Of a stretch of DNA of 64,000 nt, positions 24,101 to 33,800 are shown one piece after another. The notes under the pieces are model-generated. The model did no database searches, had not been told where the DNA came from, and saw only the letters and a program-made list of their open reading frames with translations. The DNA comes from Pipra filicauda (taxonomy: Eukaryota > Chordata > Aves > Passeriformes > Pipridae). The stretch spans positions 682,001 to 746,000 of the forward strand of contig NW_024104361.1 in the NCBI RefSeq assembly GCF_003945595.2. Direction: 5' to 3'. The translations under genes were made by a program, and so were the position numbers. Positions within the stretch are counted from its first letter, which is position 1; the number at the start of each line of letters is the position of its first letter.

Positions 24101-25524
24101 CTTTTCATGGGGACCACAGGGAACAGGGATGTGATGGGAGGATGCACATGGACCTCTCTGCTGGGGACAGCAAGTTGCTGGCAGGTTATGTATGACCAGA
24201 TCTAAACCCACTCTTTTTTCCTACTTTCTTCATGAGCATCCCCTTGCTTTTGCCCCTGGCTGGAGACACATTCCCAGGTGAGGTGCTCCTTTGCCCTGCC
24301 TGATTCCCAAACCAGCACACCTCTCACAGGAGAATCTCGGGGCAGCCAACCTCCTTCAGCACTAGGGAGAGCTGGGGGGTCTGAAACAGTGTTGCCTTCC
24401 CCAGGGAAAGCAAATTCCGCCTGCAAACCCAAGGTTAGGGGAGACAGACCCCAGGTAGTGCTGAGGAAGTAGATCTGCTCAGTGGGAACCTGCCAAAGAG
24501 GGACAGCATGTGAAACACAGGGTCTCTTCCCACCTGGACATGTGTTAGAGGGGATTGGAAGGCACTGTACTGTGAAGGTGCAGGAAAGCTACCAAGTGAG
24601 AGCTGCATGGGGAAACTGCAACTAAAATCTATTTCTACTGAAGCTTTAAAAGTCCTCATGGATCATTTAGGGGTGAGGATGAGCTCCAGCATGAGCCATT
24701 GTCAGAGACAGGGGTTGTGCTGTACAGAGAGCAGCTGGGCAGGTCTGTGCCACATCCCCTCTGAAGAGCATCCCTCCTTTCCATGCATGGTGCCTATAAC
24801 CTGAAGCTTTGCAGGAATGGCTGTCCTGCATGTGAACATGCCTGTGAATCGTTGCTGGTGCATGTCATTCTTCCTCGAGGTTGGAAGACACTCTGCAAAG
24901 TCACGTGGAACAAGCAGATATGGTAAAGCCAGGAGAGGTTACTGCAGCTAGAATAGGTCTTCGGACCTACAGGCTACATTTTTTTTTTCCCCTCTCTGAA
25001 AGTCACCAGAAGACCTTTGCAGATCCAAATGTTTCACACATCAGCACCACGAGTCATTTGCCTACACGTTTACTCCACAACTACACTTCACAGTCCCTCT
25101 TTCACAACCGCCTCCACTTTCCGGCACATGGGAACTGCCATAAGCCATGGAGAGGGGAAACAGGTACCAGAGCCAGGCTCAGCAGGGACCTGGCCAAAAT
25201 TATGGGCCATCTTTCCCTGAATGCAAGAAAGAGCAGTGGGAGTGTGGGGGGAAGGTGGCTTTGTGATTAAATCCCATCTGGACACTGCAGGTCATGCAAT
25301 GCAAGCCCTGAAAGGGGCTGCTCACCACTGGTTTTGCTGCCTCTTGCCCCTGAGTTTGCCTTGCTAGAGGTTTTTTTCCCCAGATCCACCAGCACAGGTC
25401 AGCCTGCATTCAGGACATGGGCAAGAAAGCTTGGCTTTTGGCTCCTTCCCAGACTTGCACACATATCCCAGTGTCCCGGGTACCGCCCGCCCCATCCCTC
25501 CATCCCACGTGCTCTCCCCCTCCT
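24101..25524. other. Unique non-coding sequence, nothing recognised
   Basis: Mixed sequence without transposons. A T-rich run lies near 24979-24989. No exon-like segment is supported. Confidence 0.45.
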
Positions 25525-25910
25525 TCCCTTGTTCCTTTTAATTAGCAACTTTTTCTTTGTTCCCTTTAATTAAGCGGGGCGGGGGCAGGAGAGGGGCGGG
25601 GGAAGCTGCTGTCAGCCACATGAGTTATTATCAAGATCAAAGGCCGGGAGCTCTCGTCTCGTCCTTAATTTGGGCAGCGTCTCTGGGCACAAAACTCTCC
25701 TCTTTGTGGTTTCTCCCTGGATGGCGGTTGGGATGCCAAGGCTGGAAGGGGAGGGCTGAAACCCAGCGGGGCGAGCTGGGAGAAGGACTTTGGCTCGTCT
25801 CCCTTAAAGATACAACTCGAGGAGGAGTTTGGGTGGCACCTGGACTCCGCGTGCGGGCATCTCGGGCAGGTTTGCTGATGCCCGTGTGTGAAACCTGACG
25901 GTCCAGATGC
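25525..25910. promoter_or_regulatory. GC-box/G-quadruplex regulatory candidate with TCF site
   Basis: Two near-copies of TTGTTCC(C/T)TTTAATTA start at 25529 and 25557 (28-base period). They are followed by a purine-rich GC block at 25576-25602 made of G4, G5, G4 and G5 runs with loops of 1, 7 and 1 bases. The block contains two GGGGCGGGG Sp1-type boxes. AAGATCAAAGG at 25633-25643 matches the TCF/LEF consensus. CpG remains enriched to about 25910. This could be an unmethylated enhancer or a weak promoter. Confidence 0.42.
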
Positions 25911-26344
25911 TCCCCTCGGGCAGGGGGAGATGACCAGTTTTGATGTGGGTGTGGAGTGCAGCTCTGCCAGGGCTTTAATGTAGCGAGAGCACTAATTATG
26001 GGAAAATAAAGGCAAATGTGGGAAAACAAACCACTCAGGGATCTGAGAAAGAGCGGCCTTAGCTGAAGGTACGAGCAAAGGACCGTGTTATAATGCCACT
26101 TTTCTCGAGCGCTCGTGGGACCCTCTAACAGTGTGTCTGTTTTGCGGGGGAGAACATATCCTGGGGTGCCAAAACTTCGAAGACATTTAGCCTTCATTTA
26201 ATTTTTAGTGTGGATTTAGGACAACAATACAACAGGATGGGACATTTCCTCACCCTGAGCTCAGCCAGCTTCACACCAGGGATTTGCGCCTTAGGACTGG
26301 AGTCTCTGTAATCAGGATCTCTTTGGGTCCATGGGACTGTAACA
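25911..26344. other. Unique non-coding sequence
   Basis: No gene is recognised. A 186-codon minus-strand frame spans 25637-26197 but overlaps the GC-rich block and shows no known domain. Confidence 0.45.
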
Positions 26345-27060
26345 GGGTGATGTTCTTATTTTGCAAAGCTTTACCCTATTATTAAAATGCTTTAGAGCCT
26401 CTCTGTCTCATGCCACACTCTATTTTCTGTCCTTATTGCTCCTGCTAATCTCCAGTATGTCCCAGATTTTCCACATACCATTTCTGATGCTTTTTGGGAG
26501 TAAACTAGGTCATAATTTCATGGTGGAGGAGAGAGCTCCCGTGCTCTACCCCATAAAATATGGAAAATTTGAGTCAACCCAAACCAGGCCTATCTGCTAT
26601 GAAAACACCCCTCCTGGCCAGCTCGGTTTTAATATTAAAGAATTTGAACAAACTCATAATCTAAGATTAAGGTCCAGAGTGTTGCCTTATAACTGGGTAT
26701 CAGAAGGCAGAGGGATGTTAATTAACTTTCTATTGACGAAACAAAGCACATGGAGAGGAACCTTGCTAATCTGTTTGGTGCTAATCAGCACACATTATTA
26801 ATTTGCTGGAGAGAAAAAAAAACACAACCAAGTCATCCTCTTCCCACTTAAACGCAGGTTTAATAGGGCTGGAGAGTGGTTTCACATTACCCAAGCTTCA
26901 CTCTTTGGATGACATATGTTGCAGTGCATTTCCTAGTGCATTATGAAGCTTCAGCATAAATAATTCAAGCTAAACTCCAGTTGTTAAAATAAACGAGCAA
27001 AGTATCTTTGGTGATTAATTACTCTTCCTTCCTCCTCCCTTCCCTCCCTTTTAAAAGTAC
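26345..27060. promoter_or_regulatory. Strong candidate conserved non-coding cluster
   Basis: About 700 bases of transposon-free, AT-rich sequence. Seen: the palindrome GTTAATTAAC at 26717-26726, the inverted repeat GTGCT-AATC-AGCAC at 26778-26791, 'cacacattattaatttgc', 'gaacaaactcataatc', and the PBX-HOX-type word TGATTAAT at 27012-27019. Open frames here run up to 146 codons but look like chance frames in AT-rich DNA. Confidence 0.4.
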
Positions 27061-27380
27061 AAGCACATGTGCCACAACCCAGTAAAATGTTTCAGTCTCC
27101 TCCTGCGACCCAGGGCATCCCGGGGTGTTTTAGCTGGCACAGGGGGGATCAGGATGCTTGGGTTTGCTGGAAGCGCCTGCTCAGCCCCAGGGAAGCCAGG
27201 AGGTGTCAGGAACCAAATCCAAAAAAAAGCTTTAGGGATTCAATGCCTGATGAATTCCCAATTAGCCAGTGGATTTACAGGACTTGAGTTTTCAACAAGA
27301 TGAGGTTCAAGTTCTGACTTGCCAGTTTAAAAAGCTTGAATAAATGGTAATAATTACACTCCTTGGGCACCTCTGAGTGG
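27061..27380. other. Unique non-coding sequence, nothing recognised
   Basis: Mixed sequence; no transposon or exon is supported. Confidence 0.4.
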
Positions 27381-27452
27381 GTGGCACTCGCACAGGGACA
27401 CCCACACTCTGGGTGGATGGCACTCACACAGGGACACTTGCTCACCCTGCCC
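27381..27452. repeat. Two-copy 36-bp tandem repeat
   Basis: 'ggcactcgcacagggacac' at about 27383 recurs as 'ggcactcacacagggacac' 36 bases later, with the shared 'ctgggtgg' / 'gagtgggt' context. It is a small diverged minisatellite, and translation across it gives repetitive but meaningless peptide. Confidence 0.75.
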
Positions 27453-28820
27453 AGGGTGCACTCAACACCCACAGCTTGTGTCCTGCCTGGCCCCCTCTGT
27501 GGTTTTCCTCCTGTCACCTCACAGAGATTTGGGAAATCACATATTTCCTTTAAGGAAAGGAAATTTCTTGAGGGTTTCCTGCCTTACCCTCTCTTCCCAG
27601 TGAAGGGAGTTCAGGAGGGGGCTTCATTTTATTCCTCCCAGTTAGCCCCTGCTCGCCCACAGCACCCAAGTCCCAGCCCCAGGGTGGCACTGACTCCGAG
27701 TGCCCCTTTGCAAGGCTCAAGCTGCCACCCCACCATGCCCACCCAAGGGTGCTTGTGGTATCCAAGGACTCATGAAGGAAGAACCATGGCTTTGCTTTCC
27801 CTATGCTCTTCTAAATAAACCCCGTGGATGTTTCACAACCAGCCATGAAAAGTATTTCATTTAACAGCTCAGAGCTATTTATAGAGTCAGTTAATTCATT
27901 CTAGTGTTTTCCTGTAGCTCTTTCCCCCCCCCGGGTCACTGGAGCTGCTCACACACCGGATCATTCTGCCCGAGGAGCACATTAGCTCCTGTTGCCTGGT
28001 GCCCACCTGAAGCCAGAGATCCCTGTAACAACATCATATCCCATTGCTGCAGGAAGGCAGGATGCTGGGAGAGCACAAGCTGACTGGGGATGGAAGGATG
28101 GACATCCAGGGGAGAGGAAAACTAACTTCCTCAATTAAACAGAAAATGGAAATTCAATACAAGAGAGGGGAGCAAAAGTAGGAAGCCTCTGAGCAATACT
28201 GGGGAGTGATTTCCATGCATCACTACATCCGCCTCTCTTCCAGCGTCAGAAACTCCTTAGGAGAAAAACCAAGCTGCCACAAACATGGGTTTTTCCTACC
28301 ACAGATGCTCTTAACCTTCCCAGTTACAGCTCTATGGAGCAGTGATGGGTCCTCAGTGGAGCAAGAGAAGATGGACTATTGACCCAGGACGAGGGGATGG
28401 GCCCTGGGGAAATGCACACTGAGGCAGTCGCAGAGCCGGAACACAGGCTGGAGAGAGAGAGTGGAAATTCCTCCTGGGAGAAAGAGAACATGATTGATGA
28501 CACTCCCATCACCCATCCCCACAGCTCACCTCCTACCGTCTCTCTTCACTTATTTCTCTCTCCTCTTCCTTTGGTTTTTTTTTAAAGAGAGGGTGTGTTT
28601 TAACTATTCTTTTGGTGGCTAAAACTATTCTGTCCCTTTTGGGTACAGAAACCTGCTCCAGAACCCAGTCTAAATCAAGGCAAAGTGAAGCGCTGCCCAT
28701 CCCTCTCCTCCAGCTCCACAGAGGTGCGCATCCCAAAATCCAGCCTGAAGGTGCCCCTAAACCCAGCCTGCTCAGAGGGTGAGGGGCTGGAGGAGGGGGT
28801 CCTGCCACATCTCCCAGCTC
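27453..28820. other. Unique non-coding sequence with a MEF2 site
   Basis: CTATTTATAG at 27875-27884 fits the MEF2 consensus YTAWWWWTAR exactly, in an AT-rich patch ('cagttaattcattctag' follows). A 9-C run lies at 27924-27932. I recognise no exon. Confidence 0.45.
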
Positions 28821-28834
28821 CCACAAGGTGGCAG
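28821..28834 (+). promoter_or_regulatory. Candidate CTCF-type site
   Basis: CCACAAGGTGGCAG matches the CTCF core CCASYAGRKGGCRS at 13 of 14 positions, with A in place of Y at the fifth base. CTCF sites organise chromatin loops between enhancers and promoters. A motif match alone does not show occupancy. Confidence 0.3.
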
Positions 28835-28856
28835 GTCTCCATAATTGTTTTATACG

Positions 28857-28874
28857 CTGCGATCCCGATCGCAG
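28857..28874. repeat. CpG-bearing 8-bp inverted repeat
   Basis: CTGCGATC and GATCGCAG are perfect inverted arms separated by CC. Retention of CpG in both arms is unusual for otherwise CpG-poor flanks. It lies just downstream of the CTCF-like site. Confidence 0.5.
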
Positions 28875-29189
28875 AAACCCACCGACAGCAGCCGTGGCTT
28901 GTCTGCTCTGCCAGGAGGGGAGCTGAGCCCCAACAACTCATTTTCCATGAATAAGACTGGTCTTCTGAAAGCACAAATTGCGAATTTTTACAAAATAAAC
29001 ATGCCCATACAAAGGAAAAAAAGCAGCACAAAAAAAAAAAAGAAAAACCTAGGACAAGGCACGGCCAAATCCTGGCTCCTCGTGCCTCCTGGGTGACTGC
29101 AGAGTTCAGAGCAGACGCGTGGCTAAGCAGGAGGACGCCAGCGAGGCAGAAACCCAGGAGGGATCAGAGAGGTAGTTCAACAAGGTTCA
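28875..29189. other. Unique non-coding sequence with A-rich tract
   Basis: An A-rich run lies at 29018-29047 (11 A interrupted by single G). No gene is recognised. Confidence 0.5.
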
Positions 29190-29385
29190 GAAGGTGGGGA
29201 GGAGATTTAGAGATTACGCCAGATCAAAAGGATAATTATTTTTGTTACATTTCCCTATCTGCATCGCCGTACCGGTTGTGTGAGCAGCCGGGCTGATTTT
29301 CGAGTTTCTGAGCATGCCTGGTGTAAGGAACATGTTTCTAAAGCTTCAGCAATAAATTCCAACCTTTCACCAGACATGCCTGCTG
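29190..29385. promoter_or_regulatory. Candidate p53-family response element in AT-rich block
   Basis: Three decamers fit RRRCWWGYYY perfectly: GAGCATGCCT (29310-29319), GAACATGTTT (29328-29337) and AGACATGCCT (29372-29381). The first two are 8 bases apart, within the 0-13 spacer usually accepted for p53, p63 or p73 full sites. The left part holds 'ccagatcaaaaggataatt' (TCF-like and homeodomain words) and several CpG. It could be a p63 or p53 enhancer. Confidence 0.4.
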
Positions 29386-30134
29386 TGTGCTCAGAAGCAG
29401 GAGTGGCAAACCCCGTGAGACCTGGAGACTGAGTTTCCAAAATCTGGAGATTTAGGCTGCAAATGTTTCCCTCGACACCTCCAAGGTGTCAGGGAGCATT
29501 GGCACAGGATGGAATCCCCCCAAAAATGAAGCAGCTGTTTGGTCAGAGTTTGGCACCTCAATTTGGCTACCCATCTCACCAGGACTCAACTTGTTGGCTC
29601 CCTGCTTGAACTCACTCATCCCATATAAAGCATCTCTGGCCGGCAATGAGTCCCAGCATGTGCTAACGCCCTTACTCACATGCAGTCACCAAACCATAAA
29701 CGGGGGTGTGGAGAGGGGGCAGGATTTGCCTCCCTGCTCCACCTGAAAGCCTGTGGTAGATGGCCCAGATAGGATTCTGGTTGCCCTTCCCTCTCGGGAA
29801 GCTGCTCCCAAAGCAGCTGCTGCAAAGTCCTGCCCCTCGCAGCCCTTCGTGCCGGGCAGGCAGGAGCTCGCCTTGGAGTCACGGGCTCTGTCTCCAGCCA
29901 AGCTGAAGCAGGGCTGGAAGGATTGGGATGGGTGGGGTGAGAGGCAGAGGGGCACCCCTGCTGTTGGCAGTCCCAATTCCTTGACCCACAGCACTCGTGT
30001 TAAGCCCAGGGGAGCACAAAGTGGCTGGAAGTATACAGGCACAAGCACATCCCTCCTGAAAGAGGGAAGGGGGAACCTTTGTGCACAGCAGCCTCCTGAG
30101 CCTTGAGCAAAACATCTCCCCACTCTCATCCCCA
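29386..30134. other. Unique non-coding sequence, nothing recognised
   Basis: Overlapping frames of up to 147 codons on both strands in GC-richer sequence have no recognisable content. Confidence 0.45.
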
Positions 30135-30287
30135 GAATAGTTTCCCTGCCTGCAGAGCAGCAGGGAGAAGATCCTGCTGAAGCAACCCGTCACTTGCTCC
30201 AGTGGTACCTAGCCTGGCAACAGCTGAAAAGGGGATGAAGGCATCGCTCTTCCAGGCTTGCCAATGGGAGAACTTTGGAAGCAGAAG
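30135..30287 (+). other. Possible 153-nt non-coding exon
   Basis: Preceded by a pyrimidine-rich 'ctccccactctcatccccag' and followed by AGAAG|GTAAGTG, a close match to the donor consensus. All three frames contain a stop, so a protein-coding internal exon is unlikely. A long non-coding RNA exon is possible but unsupported by other evidence. Confidence 0.15.
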
Positions 30288-30924
30288 GTAAGTGTCCGGC
30301 AGCTGCAGGTCCAGCCTCTCCCAGGGCTCCTCTCTCTCTACTAACTGGGCAGGGAGCACTATCCCAGCATTGCTGCCTGGTGGCAATCAAGCTGGCAGGA
30401 GTACATCGCCTTGCCATCCACACCAGGCACTTCCAAGTGCCATGGTCAGCCAAGGAACCCTTCTGGGAGAGCAATTTCCCAATAGTGAGCCACGGATCCT
30501 CCCACCAGAAGGGAGGACAGGTATCAGAGTACCTTGGAGGACCTTGGCCACAGCTCCCACCTCTTGAGCACCTGCAGGCCATGGGTGAATCCAGTGCTTG
30601 GTAGAGATGAGTATCAGCACGTGGGTGTGCAGAAGCTCTCCTGACATGGAACCGGCTTCCCGCTCCTCCCCCAGCCGCCGGCACTGCCGCTGGCTCCAGG
30701 TCAGTGCCACAAAGCTGGTCCCCACGGACCCCTGGCCACCAGGACCCTTCCCTTCTCCAGAAAAAGAGGCCTCTCCAGGAGGAGGAGGAGGATGCACACA
30801 GACCTGCTCACAGCTTGGACAAAGCTCCCTCTTGCCAAGGCCAACTGTGTGACCACAGACCTTGACGATCCCCCCAAGAGCTTTTGGGGTTCCCTCTCCT
30901 GCCACCATCAGAGCCAGCTATCTG
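30288..30924. other. Unique non-coding sequence
   Basis: GC-moderate sequence with overlapping frames of up to 173 codons on the minus strand. None has a recognisable domain, and the frames overlap others on the opposite strand. Confidence 0.45.
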
Positions 30925-31110
30925 CTCCCAACCCCATATCAATACCATGCTTAATTTATAGGGCAATAAAAGTTAATTAATGCCATAGTTACAAACCCAT
31001 TACAATGTAATTATTGTTTAATTGGATTATAAGTTATGCAATTTCTGACAAAGTACTTATTGCTTATGTAATAAAACAGAAGATATTTACAAAGTGATTA
31101 ATTGTCGTGG
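30925..31110. promoter_or_regulatory. Strong candidate conserved non-coding element
   Basis: Very AT-rich and abruptly bounded by GC-richer DNA. It contains 'aaaagttaattaatgcc', 'gtaattattgtttaattgg', GGATTA (31024-31029, OTX/PITX-type) and 'gcttatgtaataaaac'. The PBX-HOX-type TGATTAAT lies at 31095-31102. At its right edge lies the 13-base palindrome GGTGCT-G-AGCACC (31109-31121). Confidence 0.42.
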
Positions 31111-32029
31111 TGCTGAGCACCCTGCATAGCGTAGGGATGGGGGCTGCATTCCCTTGGCTTGGCCAGGGACCCCTCCATGTGCCGACCATGGATGAGCATC
31201 ACCTCTCGCTGCAGCCCTGACACAGCTTCCCGAATCTGCTGGCACAGAGAAACATCAGCAGGCCCCTAAAGACACTGTTCCCAGAGACTAGGAAGAGCAA
31301 AGGGGAAAAAGAAATAGAAGGGGAAAAGCTCCCAAGCAGCAGAGTGTCAAGCCAGGATGCTGCTCACCCAGTTGCTCTTTCACGTTGGATGAGCTTCATC
31401 ATCCCATACACGTGTCCCTCCCCTGCACCCAGAGAGCTTTGGGAATGCAAAGGGCAGCCATCACAGAGGAGCACCTGGGGCTATGGATGACTTTAGCATG
31501 GAGCTGGAGCCTGAGTGATATCAGAGGAGGATTTATTCCCTCTTGATAAGGCTGCTGGGGTTTGGTGTGCGGGAGCAGGCAGAGCCAGACCCACTGGGCA
31601 CCCCTGAAAGCAAAAGGGACCAAGCATATGGAGCTCCACCAGTCTGAAATGCCCAAGTTCTGCCCCAGAGGACTCAGTGCACCCTATTTATCAGCATCAA
31701 GCACCCAGACAAGCTCTGGGTCATGGTGCTCCCAGCCAGAAAAGGGCCTGGAGCAGCAGGACCCCTGCACAGCAGCCCAGACAGGCAGCAGCCACCAGTG
31801 GCTCAGTGCTCTCGAGAGCAGCAAATTAAAAAGAAAAAAAAGTGGGTTTTATGATTAATATTGCTGCTGGGATAATTACTGTTATTACTACTATTATTAC
31901 TGTTTGGATAGGGGCTTGTCATGGTTCATTTGGGGAGGAAAAAGTCACAGCCTGCTCATGGGAAAATGGGTGAAACATGCTAAAGGCCATTCACTGCATG
32001 ACTCAGGGCCAAATAACCCTCATTTTTTT
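31111..32029. other. Unique sequence with ATT-type microsatellite
   Basis: No gene is recognised. An imperfect ATT/ACT tract ('attactgttattactac') occupies 31875-31902. Confidence 0.5.
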
Positions 32030-32420
32030 CTGCCATGAAAGATTATTAGCTGCCTAATAGGCAGCCAGAGCCTTTTTGGCTTCCCACACGCACCTCCCCG
32101 AAATTCCCTGCTTCACACACAGCCCATGTGACCCACGGAGCAAGGCCCCATCCTGCTCCCGGGGCTCCTCCAGTAAAAGGAAACTGCTATAAAAATGCAA
32201 TGGAGCACTTTTCCAGCAGAAAATGCAGCTGCTTTGAATTCCCGGCAATTAAAAGTTTGACTAGGGGGGAAGGGAACTATTTGAATTTCTCTCACGCTCG
32301 CTTTGTTTACTTTTATAAGCTCTTTTTAACAATTTTAGGTTGCTGCATTGTTATCTAAACAAGCTGCCTCTCTGAATACCACTTCTTGTTTTATGGGAAG
32401 TTTTCAGCTTTCTGCCCCTG
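32030..32420. promoter_or_regulatory. Candidate conserved block with 17-base palindrome
   Basis: GCTGCCTA and TAGGCAGC flank a single A at 32049-32065, a perfect palindrome beside 'gattatta'. Further right are AT-rich words 'cggcaattaaaagtttgac' and 'tttttaacaattttagg'. No transposon words are present. Confidence 0.33.
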
Positions 32421-32639
32421 AGTTGAAATAAATAATAAATCAGCCAGCAACCTGGAAACAGCCTGAATATTCAACAAATCCCAGCTCCTGATCCAGCTGC
32501 CTGTATTGAACTGGATGAAGTGGACACATCTTCCCAGCCGCTTTCATGTGGCAGCTCCTCCACTGCTTGAATTATCTCTTTGTGACATTTCCAGCTCTGA
32601 AAGAGCAGCAAGGGGATTTGGGATGTTGCTTTTGTGAAT
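32421..32639. other. Unique non-coding sequence
   Basis: Includes 'gaaataaataataaatcagcc' at the left. Otherwise nothing is recognised. Confidence 0.4.
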
Positions 32640-32830
32640 GGTATTTAAAGCTTCTTTTCATAACCCTGACCCGGTTTACCCTTTAACGTAACAAATCAAT
32701 CTTCCCTTTAAATTGTTTAGCTTCTAGTCAAACACAGGGAGTCTTACTGATGTAAATATTATGTTTGCTCACTTTATAAGCCGGCACGCTCCACAGCTGC
32801 CTTTGCTTCTCTATAGGATTGCTATAGGAT
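32640..32830. promoter_or_regulatory. Candidate conserved non-coding element
   Basis: AT-rich block with 'ccctttaacgtaacaaatc', 'cctttaaattgtttagc' and 'gatgtaaatattatgtttgc'. It ends in a small tandem duplication, CTATAGGAT(T/C) twice, 11 bases apart, at about 32811-32830. Confidence 0.33.
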
Positions 32831-33274
32831 CCTCATACAAAGAGGGACAGGGATGAAAACAACCCCCTCATGCCCTGGGCTGGATGCTCTCCCAGGGCAT
32901 AGCGTGGCATCACAAGGCCCAGTACTGAGCAGACATGGGAAACAGGGTCACAAACCAGACACATTTCAGCTGATCTCAGCCAAACAAAGCGCCTGAGTTT
33001 GGTTTGTAACATATCCTGTGTCACCAGCTCCTGCTGCTCCCTGCTTTGCAGAGGCTGCTCATCGCTCTGGCTCCCCAGGTGAGGTTAAGGAGAGTTCTGC
33101 TACTGAAAACAGGGTTTTTTTTATTCTCTCCACAGAGCAGACTAACTGCTTCAGGCATGACTGTGTGAACAAAAACTTTCTCCCCTACTTTTCTAGCTCC
33201 AGTTTACAGGCCAGCCACCAAACTCCAAGCACAGAGGCATTGCTATTATCCAAAAACATCTAATAATATTTAAT
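32831..33274. other. Unique non-coding sequence
   Basis: No gene or transposon is recognised. A T-rich 'ttttttttattctctccacag' near 33113-33135 resembles a splice acceptor but has no partner donor that I trust. Confidence 0.4.
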
Positions 33275-33365
33275 CCTGCTAAGCTCCTGAACACGCCGAT
33301 ACCTTCTAGCAATGAGAGCTGCGGCTTAATTAACAGAGGTTAATTAATAAGCCAGAGAGTGGGAG
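33275..33365. promoter_or_regulatory. Homeodomain-site inverted repeat
   Basis: TTAATTAAC (33326-33334) and GTTAATTAA (33339-33347) form a perfect 9-bp inverted repeat around AGAG. The pairing extends outward to GGC and GCC after a small bulge. Two TTAATTAA sites in mirror arrangement could bind paired homeodomain proteins, or fold as a short hairpin. Confidence 0.4.
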
Positions 33366-33800
33366 GAGGAGGGAGGGGCAGCTTCACAAGGGAACATGGT
33401 TACCTCTCCTACGCTCCAGTGAGCACCCGATGTGCTGCTGCGACTCTATTCTCAGGACGGCTCCCAAACAACTCCTGCTCAGGGCCCGTTTCCTCGCCGA
33501 TCCCAAAATGAAGGATGGGGGTGCGGACGCTTGGCCGCTGCAAACCCGACCCCAGGCGCGTGTTCCCTGCTGTCCCCTGGGAGTCCGTGGGATGGTTGAA
33601 AAGGAAGCGAGCTACAGAGGGGAAAGCAGCAGGGCTTTCTGCAGGAGCCAAGCCCAGCATTATTACGGGTGTTTTACAAGCTTTGTTATTCCCATTTTCT
33701 GTCTGGAGGGACGCGGCTGACGGGCCAGCTCGGCACAGTGCCCTGAGCTACCCCCCCCCGGAGGGGCAAAGCTTCTCCAGGCTGGAGAAAACCCTGTGCC
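33366..33800. promoter_or_regulatory. GC-richer block with scattered CpG
   Basis: About 20 CpG by eye from 33425 to 33770 ('ggacggctcc', 'ctcgccgatccc', 'gtgcggacgcttggccgc', 'ccaggcgcgtg'), more than in the flanks, and a 9-C run at 33751-33759. The longest open frame of the window (233 codons, 33515-34216) starts here, but I see no domain and no codon pattern that supports a gene. Confidence 0.25.

Noticed and set aside
25637..26197. 186-codon minus-strand open frame
   Set aside because: It overlaps the TCF/GC-box candidate and has no known domain; regarded as fortuitous.
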